Source of the DNA: Burkholderia gladioli
Lineage (GTDB): Bacteria; Pseudomonadota; Gammaproteobacteria; Burkholderiales; Burkholderiaceae
NCBI GenBank assembly: GCA_009914575.1
Contig: WNEB01000057.1
Coordinates: 1 to 8,656 of the forward strand
Length of the DNA: 8,656 nucleotides
Direction of reading: 5' to 3'
Positions 8,197-8,656 of this stretch are shown here, piece by piece. The position numbers and the translations under genes are program-made. The notes below the pieces were generated by a model. That model did no database searches and was not told the DNA's origin. It was given only the letters and a program-made list of their open reading frames with translations. The number at the start of each line of letters is the position of its first letter. Within the stretch, counting starts at the first letter, position 1.

Positions 8197-8198
8197 AT
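8169..8198 (+). promoter_or_regulatory. Possible divergent promoter for the (disrupted) bpeR
   Basis: On the plus strand, TTGTAT (8169-8174) and TAAAAT (8193-8198) are 18 bp apart, overlapping the bpeA promoter back to back and sharing the operator. Autoregulation of the repressor would follow from this. The -35 match is modest (4 of 6). Confidence 0.35.
8171..8194. promoter_or_regulatory. AcrR-like palindromic operator for a TetR-family repressor
   Basis: A 24-bp imperfect palindrome with outer arms TACATAC and GTATATA (minus-strand reading); 16 of 24 positions are symmetric. Compared from memory with the E. coli AcrR site upstream of acrA, about 18 of 24 bases agree, including the TACATACAT start and the GTAT half. 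It lies between the -35 and -10 of the pump promoter. It is intact although the repressor gene is broken. Which protein binds it here is inferred from family and position. Confidence 0.65.
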
Positions 8199-8315
8199 AC
8201 GTTCTTGAACTATACAAATTCTTACAAATTACCGACGATTACGAACGCAAGTTCACACTCGATTTCTCGCTCCGGGTGAGGTCGTCGGCGCCGACATCCC
8301 TTACAGGCATCTGCC

Positions 8316-8340
8316 ATGGTCAGACGTACCAAAGAGGAAG
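8316..8340 (+). pseudogene. bpeR: TetR/AcrR-family repressor (bpeR) 5' fragment, cut by an IS3-family insertion
   Basis: ATG 8316 begins MVRRTKEE, the typical opening of AcrR-type TetR repressors (basic start then 'TKEEA..TR..IL'), and sits divergent from the efflux operon where bpeR/acrR/mexR-type genes lie. After the eighth codon plus one base, the reading runs into the inverted repeat of an IS3-family element at 8341. It continues only as IS sequence to TGA 8406-8408, a 30-residue fusion without a DNA-binding domain. The helix-turn-helix and ligand domain are absent from the window. The rest of the gene may lie beyond the IS outside the window. The upstream ribosome site is weak (CAGG, 9 nt before ATG). 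Identification rests on eight residues plus context and operator. Confidence 0.75.
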
Positions 8341-8656
8341 TGATCTTGCCCCTGATTTACGGACACCTATCTAAGCGACATTGGCCAGCTCGTACTGCTC
8401 TGGGCTGAGGTAGCCCAGGGTCGAGTGCAGCCGGATCCGATTGTAGTCAACCTCAATGTAGTCAAACACATGAGCCTTGGCCTGCTCCCGTGTGGCGAGG
8501 TGTTCACCATGGATGGCCTCGACCTTCAGACTGTGGTTCCAACTCTCCATTGCTGCGTTGTCGTAGCAGTTGCCTCTGGCACTCATGCTGGCGATCAAAG
8601 CGTATTGCTCCAACAGGGCGCGGTGCTCGCGCGAGCAGTATTGGCTACCACGGTCA
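8341..8656 (-). mobile_element. IS3-family insertion sequence, right end, running off the window
   Basis: The element edge is TGATCTTGCCCC at 8341, with GGACAC at 8361-8366. E. coli IS3, as remembered, has the same layout: TGATCTTACCC followed by GGACAC. The transposase stop codon lies 30 bp inside this edge, normal for the IRR of IS3 members. The left end and the short target duplication expected for this family are outside the window. It is inserted in codon 9 of bpeR, with its transposase pointing toward the efflux operon. Confidence 0.88.
8371..8656 (-). CDS. IS3-family transposase OrfB (DDE integrase core), C-terminal part, partial at window edge
   Basis: 94 codons of the C-terminus are visible, ending at TAG 8371-8373; the gene begins beyond the right edge. 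The protein enters as [17 protein letters not shown], containing the second catalytic Asp. It continues as [20 protein letters not shown], with the catalytic Glu exactly 35 residues after that Asp, the D-35-E spacing of IS3-type rve integrases. The end, [20 protein letters not shown], is the standard C-terminal signature ('YN..R.HS.LGY.SP..YE'). The protein catalyses cut-and-join of the element ends, normally as an OrfAB frameshift product. The visible part looks intact, so the element may be active. A TTG within it is not a start. Transcription points toward bpeA. Confidence 0.93.
   Translation of the reverse strand, partial: DRGSQYCSREHRALLEQYALIASMSARGNCYDNAAMESWNHSLKVEAIHGEHLATREQAKAHVFDYIEVDYNRIRLHSTLGYLSPEQYELANVA

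Noticed and set aside
8341..8371. Outward-facing -35 box in the IS right inverted repeat making a hybrid promoter toward the pump
   Set aside because: No good match to TTGACA is visible in the minus-strand reading of the inverted repeat, and no well-placed -10 lies in the bpeR stub.
8316..8408. 30-residue fusion of the bpeR start with IS sequence as a new small protein
   Set aside because: After codon 8 it is only a chance reading through the IS end. Nothing suggests a function.
1..8656. CRISPR arrays, tRNA/rRNA genes, toxin-antitoxin, phage defence or biosynthetic genes
   Set aside because: No spaced repeats, no clover-leaf or rRNA-like stretches and no such protein motifs were seen on either strand.

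Overview
The window is high-GC DNA with Burkholderia-type codon use. Its core is a complete tripartite RND multidrug efflux operon, whose products match the BpeAB-OprB / AcrAB-TolC / MexAB-OprM family along their whole length. The best guess for the host is Burkholderia sensu lato, in an IS-rich genome that is losing genes. The species cannot be fixed from this sequence.

Layout from left to right. Positions 1-185 are the C-terminal end of an IS256 (mutator)-family transposase, running in from outside the window. Directly after it is a decayed NCS2 xanthine/urate permease gene (about 237-1429, +). It has lost its 5' end, a large internal block, and its reading frame at three places, two of which are perfect short tandem duplications. 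A strong terminator hairpin (1457-1486) follows. Positions 1488-1752 carry no gene but form a MITE-like element, with imperfect terminal inverted repeats, several internal hairpins and an 8-bp flanking direct repeat. A second terminator (1803-1836) ends the efflux operon arriving from the right.

The operon is on the minus strand in the order bpeA (adaptor, 6605-7906), bpeB (inner-membrane transporter, 3409-6585), oprB (outer-membrane channel, 1874-3400), with gaps of 19 and 8 bp. All three genes are full length and the proton-relay and drug-pocket residues of the pump are present. Upstream is a divergent control region with a good sigma70-type promoter for bpeA. An AcrR-like palindromic operator covers its spacer.

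The repressor gene that should diverge from this region (TetR/AcrR type, bpeR) is cut after its eighth codon by an IS3-family element whose right end begins at 8341. Its transposase runs off the window and is transcribed in the same direction as the pump. The predicted outcome is a pump operon with an intact promoter and operator but no local repressor, possibly also receiving readthrough from the IS. This is the most notable feature of the window. I see no unknown biochemical system: the interest lies in regulatory rewiring and in the mobile or decay structures around a known pump.
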